Shown: positions 7,600 to 9,767 of the stretch, in pieces
Layout: the number at the start of each line of letters is the position of its first letter
Numbering within the stretch: position 1 is the first letter of the stretch
Source: an uncultured Balneolaceae bacterium
GTDB lineage: Bacteria; Bacteroidota; Rhodothermia; Balneolales; Balneolaceae
Assembly: GCA_938003885.1 (NCBI GenBank)
Contig: CALKWT010000087.1
Coordinates: 1 to 9,767 of the forward strand
Direction of reading: 5' to 3'
Length of the DNA: 9,767 bases
Notes under the pieces: generated by a model
The model's input: only the letters and a program-made list of their open reading frames with translations
Databases searched by the model: none
What the model was told of the DNA's origin: nothing
Translations under genes and position numbers: made by a program

Positions 7600-8532
7600 A
7601 TGTCTCTAAAGCGTACGATTTACCGGCTATCCTTTCATGTTTTTAAACTTTTCTCCAGAGCGGGCATCTATATTTTGCCCGCTCACTATTATGTGCCCAT
7701 TGCAGATGTAAACCGGTTAGAAAAAACAAAAGAGGCCTGGGCGGTGAAGTCATCCCTGCCGGGCGTTTATTCGAACCTGGATGAGCAGGCAGGCAGGCTC
7801 AAAGAAATTTGCCTGCCGTTTCAAAAGGAGTATGAACGTAACCACATCTATAAAACGGCGGTCAGTGAACATTTTGGTCCGGGTTACGGGTATATTGAAG
7901 CCCAGGCTCTGCATGGGTTTTTGCGGCACTTTCGTCCTGAAAAGATCATTGAAGTGGGGAGCGGCGTTTCAACGTTTTGCATGATACATGCGTTGGGAAA
8001 GAACCGGAAAGAACAAAGTACGCTTTCTCAGCTAACTTGTATTGAGCCGCATCCATCAGAAAAACTTCAACGGATGGATGGCATCCGGCTGATAAACAAA
8101 CCGGTTCAGCAGGTTTCACTGGAGACTTTTACAGCGCTTGAAGCTGGTGATTTTCTGTTTATTGATTCCACCCACACCATTACTCCCGGCGGAGATGTAA
8201 ACTATCTGATTCTTGAGATTCTGCCGCGTCTTCAAAAAGGCGTGCTGGTACATTTCCATGATATTTTCTTGCCGTATGATTATCCCCGCAATGTTCTTTC
8301 TTCCTATTTTCAGTGGATGGAAACATCCCTGTTGCGGGCCTTTTTAGTAAACAATTCAAAAGCACGGATTCTGTTTTGCCTGAGCCAGCTTCATTATGGC
8401 CGGCCGGAGGTGTTAAAGCAGGTGTTTCCCGAATATATTCCGGCACCCGGCAATGATGGGCTCGAACCGGGTGGTGCTCTCCAGCCGGAAACCGGACATT
8501 ACCCCGCTTCTATCTATATTGAAATTTTATAA
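7600..8532 (+). CDS. Class I SAM-dependent methyltransferase (Methyltransf_24-like)
   Basis: A 310-residue, apparently complete Rossmann-fold methyltransferase. Motif I is EVGSGVSTF at 118-126 (SAM-binding glycine loop). The acidic residue after strand 2 is Glu149 in CIEPH. The strand-4 motif DFLFIDSTH is at 184-192, followed by GDVNYLILEILPRLQKGVLVHFHDIFLPYDYP at 198-229, typical of the family. The N-terminal ~70 residues (including LPAHYYVPI at 26-34 and a WAVKSSLPG segment) form an extra region seen in relatives that I associate with polysaccharide or small-molecule modification. Here no sugar or glycosyltransferase gene is nearby, so the substrate is unknown. It is monocistronic, with 148 bases before it and 487 after it, and repeat copies on both sides. 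The ATG at 7600 lacks a Shine-Dalgarno sequence. Confidence 0.88.
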   Translation: MSLKRTIYRLSFHVFKLFSRAGIYILPAHYYVPIADVNRLEKTKEAWAVKSSLPGVYSNLDEQAGRLKEICLPFQKEYERNHIYKTAVSEHFGPGYGYIEAQALHGFLRHFRPEKIIEVGSGVSTFCMIHALGKNRKEQSTLSQLTCIEPHPSEKLQRMDGIRLINKPVQQVSLETFTALEAGDFLFIDSTHTITPGGDVNYLILEILPRLQKGVLVHFHDIFLPYDYPRNVLSSYFQWMETSLLRAFLVNNSKARILFCLSQLHYGRPEVLKQVFPEYIPAPGNDGLEPGGALQPETGHYPASIYIEIL

Positions 8533-8623
8533 AGAACCAGTTGGAAGGGGGTGAGGCCAGAAGCTTCACGCCGGGGTTATAAAAGCATGGGTTCGTCGCA
8601 AGTTTTTGTGGTTCTGAGCACTT

Positions 8624-8772
8624 TTTTCGGAGGCTTTGCAAAACTGTTATTTTGCCCGCCTTCTGCCTTATCGCAAAAATAAAATCCTCGAATAGGACAA
8701 CTATGCTGCGGTTTTATTTTTTCTCTGCGTTGAATGCAATCAAAATTCCTGGTTTTGCAAAGCCTCCTTTTC
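8624..8772. mobile_element. MITE-like element with 16-bp perfect terminal inverted repeats
   Basis: GGAGGCTTTGCAAAAC (8629-8644) and GTTTTGCAAAGCCTCC (8752-8767) are exact reverse complements bounding a 139-base unit. The pentamer TTTTC lies immediately outside both ends (8624-8628 and 8768-8772), as a target-site duplication would, although its low complexity weakens that point. The interior also pairs with itself: ATTTTG 8649-8654 with CAAAAT 8741-8746, and an AAAATAAAA tract near 8676 with TTTTATTTTTT near 8712. There is no transposase gene. Alternatively it is one long quasi-palindromic RNA hairpin. Confidence 0.5.
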
Positions 8773-8824
8773 CACTGTTCGACGATGACAAAGGAATACT
8801 GCTATATGTATAGCCGGAGATTAG
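8772..8824 (+). repeat. Dispersed intergenic repeat, copy B
   Basis: Second copy of the repeat at 7462-7516, in the same orientation and 1.3 kb away. The 17-base core with the 6-bp dyad (8801-8817) is identical. The flanking parts differ by scattered substitutions and one single-base gap. It abuts the right end of the MITE-like element, which suggests that the element inserted next to, or is composite with, this repeat. Confidence 0.75.
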
Positions 8825-8980
8825 AATAGAAAAATCGGTACTTATGTTCACCTTATTTATTCCAACATTAAAAATGATTATATTTCAAAAGGATTGCATA
8901 AAACAAAAGCAAATAAGATGGTCTTGGCAAAACCACAATCTGGAAGTGAAACCAAAGGAGTATTAAACTTCTGATTTAAT

Positions 8981-9002
8981 CGTTATTTACAGTAAACGTT
9001 AC
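8981..9002. promoter_or_regulatory. Candidate autoregulatory operator of the toxin-antitoxin operon
   Basis: Two overlapping dyads lie 18-39 bases upstream of the antitoxin ATG: TTTAC-A-GTAAA (8986-8996) and the palindrome AACGTT (8995-9000). CGTTA also occurs twice as a direct repeat (8981 and 8997). Short palindromes at this position are usual for toxin-antitoxin operons, where the antitoxin represses its own promoter. Assignment is by position and symmetry only. Confidence 0.35.
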
Positions 9003-9019
9003 TCATAAATCCATATCAA

Positions 9020-9244
9020 ATGGCTCTGAAAATCAATAAAAAACGTATATTTAAAGCTCTGGAAGACCTGCCGGAAGATGCAACGATTGGGCAAGCCATG
9101 TTCAAGCTATATGAACTTGATCAAGCAAGTAAATCAAAGGAAAGCCCCTATAACCCTGAATTTGTAGCCAAAATAGTTGAGAGCAAAAAACAAGCAAGAG
9201 AAGGAAGGGTAACGGCCATCAAGACCGAAGATTTGTGGAAATAG
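9020..9244 (+). CDS. Antitoxin of a YoeB-type toxin-antitoxin pair
   Basis: A 74-residue acidic/basic protein directly upstream of the toxin and overlapping it by 10 bases, the standard antitoxin-toxin order. Residues 10-31 (including ALEDLPEDATIGQAM) resemble the LPEDAT-type N-terminus of certain small antitoxins. Residues 44-74 (YNPEFVAKIVESKKQAREGR, ending in EDLWK) resemble the toxin-binding tails of antitoxins paired with YoeB/RelE toxins in Bacteroidota. It does not look like the classical Phd/YefM fold that normally partners YoeB, and I see no ribbon-helix-helix or helix-turn-helix signature. Its likely role is neutralising the toxin and possibly repressing the operon through the dyads just upstream. 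Family membership is uncertain; antitoxin identity rests mainly on context. Confidence 0.8.
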   Translation: MALKINKKRIFKALEDLPEDATIGQAMFKLYELDQASKSKESPYNPEFVAKIVESKKQAREGRVTAIKTEDLWK

Positions 9245-9498
9245 TTTATACAGATAAAAGCTTGGAAGATCTTTTATATTGGAAAAAAAGCGGCAACGTG
9301 GCCATTCAAAGGAAGATTTCCCGACTCGTAGAAGCGATCAAAGTAGATCCGTACACGGGGATTGGAAAACCAGAACAATTAAAGTATAATTTAGCTGGAT
9401 TTTGGTCTCGTAGAATAAACCAGGAGCACCGCATTATTTATGATGTTTTAGATGACAAGCAGACGGTAGAAATTCTTTCTTTGAAAGGACATTATTAA
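9235..9498 (+). CDS. yoeB: Txe/YoeB-family ribosome-dependent mRNA interferase toxin
   Basis: An 87-residue RelE-superfamily toxin. Members bind the ribosomal A site and cut mRNA. The family core GKPEQLKYNL...GFWSRRINQEHRIIYDV is present at 44-71. Residues aligned by eye to the E. coli YoeB active site are all kept: Glu47 (E46), Arg66 (R65), His86 (H83) and C-terminal Tyr87 (Y84). Length matches the family (84 in E. coli), so the toxin looks intact and probably active. It starts at GTG 9235, 10 bases inside the antitoxin gene, which gives translational coupling and keeps toxin below antitoxin. No ATG alternative fits the conserved N-terminus (EIVYTDKSLEDLLYW). Confidence 0.94.
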   Translation: MEIVYTDKSLEDLLYWKKSGNVAIQRKISRLVEAIKVDPYTGIGKPEQLKYNLAGFWSRRINQEHRIIYDVLDDKQTVEILSLKGHY

Positions 9499-9551
9499 AA
9501 TACAACAGTAGAGCCTTTAATAAACCTGTTGCAATAACCTTCACTTTATTG

Positions 9552-9767
9552 ATGACGGGTTTCAGGAGAAATCTGGCAAAAAAAGAGAAGGTCAAAACAG
9601 GTATTTATTCGATCGGCGTCGATCAATCACGGAATAAGGTGTCGATAGGAGTTAAAGATAAGGCTGTAAAAGAGACTGCGGTGATGGAAATGAATCGATT
9701 TAATATTTCTGATGATGCAATTGTATTCTATCAAATGACGCCGCCTCAAAACCTGCCTGGTTCTTAG
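9552..9767 (+). pseudogene. C-terminal fragment paralogous to the ORF at 6987-7451
   Basis: From about 9606 to the stop at 9765-9767 the product (YSIGVDQSRNKVSIGVKDKAVKE...FYQMTPPQNLPG) aligns without gaps to the C-terminal domain of the ORF at 6987. The DNA is also close; for example a 25-base block around the AVKE codons differs at one base. The first ~18 residues from ATG 9552 are Lys/Arg-rich, unlike the other copy, and look like chance in-frame sequence. The conserved PGFGG-type N-terminal half is missing. It is therefore most likely a truncated relic; expression as a 71-residue protein from ATG 9552 cannot be excluded. It follows the toxin gene by 53 bases. Confidence 0.6.

Larger units (their letters stand above)
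8533..9019. other. Repeat-rich intergenic region between methyltransferase and toxin-antitoxin pair
   Basis: This stretch of 487 bases has no credible ORF. It holds a small hairpin (GTGAGGC 8551-8557, 5-base loop, GCTTCAC 8563-8569, one G-T pair) without a T-run, so it is only a weak terminator candidate for the methyltransferase. A MITE-like inverted-repeat element and repeat copy B follow directly, then about 150 bases of AT-rich DNA leading to the toxin-antitoxin promoter. I see nothing definite between 8825 and 8980. Confidence 0.7.

Noticed and set aside
8551..8569. Hairpin after the methyltransferase as an intrinsic terminator
   Set aside because: The stem is 7 bp with a wobble pair and is followed by GC-rich sequence rather than a T-run.
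7452..9019. CRISPR array, from the repeated GCTATATGTATAGCCGG
   Set aside because: Only two copies 1.3 kb apart with a gene between them and similar flanks; there are no regular spacers.
9507..9535. CAACAG/CTGTTG inverted repeat after the toxin gene as a terminator
   Set aside because: Only 6 bp with a 17-base loop and no T-run; easily due to chance.

Overview
The window looks like chromosomal DNA of a Bacteroidota-type bacterium, most likely from the Balneolota/Rhodothermota side of that group. The grounds are moderate GC content, translation starts with no visible Shine-Dalgarno sequence, a CarboxypepD_reg-like/TonB-dependent receptor, and a lipoprotein whose mature N-terminus (Cys-Ser-Asp-Asp-Asp) resembles the Bacteroidota surface-export signal. 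The taxonomic placement is inference, since there is no rRNA or other marker gene.

Layout. (1) Positions 1-1501, minus strand: the first 500 codons of the glutamate synthase large subunit (gltB), running off the left edge. (2) Positions 1502-1900: an AT-rich divergent intergenic region with a perfect 8-bp inverted repeat near gltB and, near the rightward gene, a direct repeat that fits the 7+4+7+4 layout of a PHO box followed by a plausible -10. (3) Positions 1901-6939, plus strand: an outer-membrane locus made of a large predicted surface lipoprotein, an intrinsic terminator, a small lipoprotein of unknown function and a TonB-dependent receptor. I infer that the two lipoproteins and the receptor form one uptake system. 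The PHO-box-like site suggests, but does not prove, a link to phosphate. (4) Positions 6951-9767: an accessory, repeat-rich stretch. It holds an apparently 5'-truncated ORF with a C-terminal domain like the N-terminal regions of some S1-type protease proteins, an orphan SAM-dependent methyltransferase, a 139-bp element with 16-bp perfect terminal inverted repeats, a YoeB-type toxin-antitoxin pair, and at the right edge a second fragment of the same ORF family. Two copies of a ~55-bp intergenic repeat with an identical 17-bp palindromic core lie on either side of the methyltransferase.

How the parts work together. gltB serves ammonium assimilation and is unrelated to the rest apart from sharing the divergent control region. 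The lipoprotein-lipoprotein-receptor set is the main functional unit. The right third looks like a site where small mobile or repeated elements, a toxin-antitoxin module and gene fragments have collected. I found no CRISPR array, tRNA, rRNA or complete insertion sequence.
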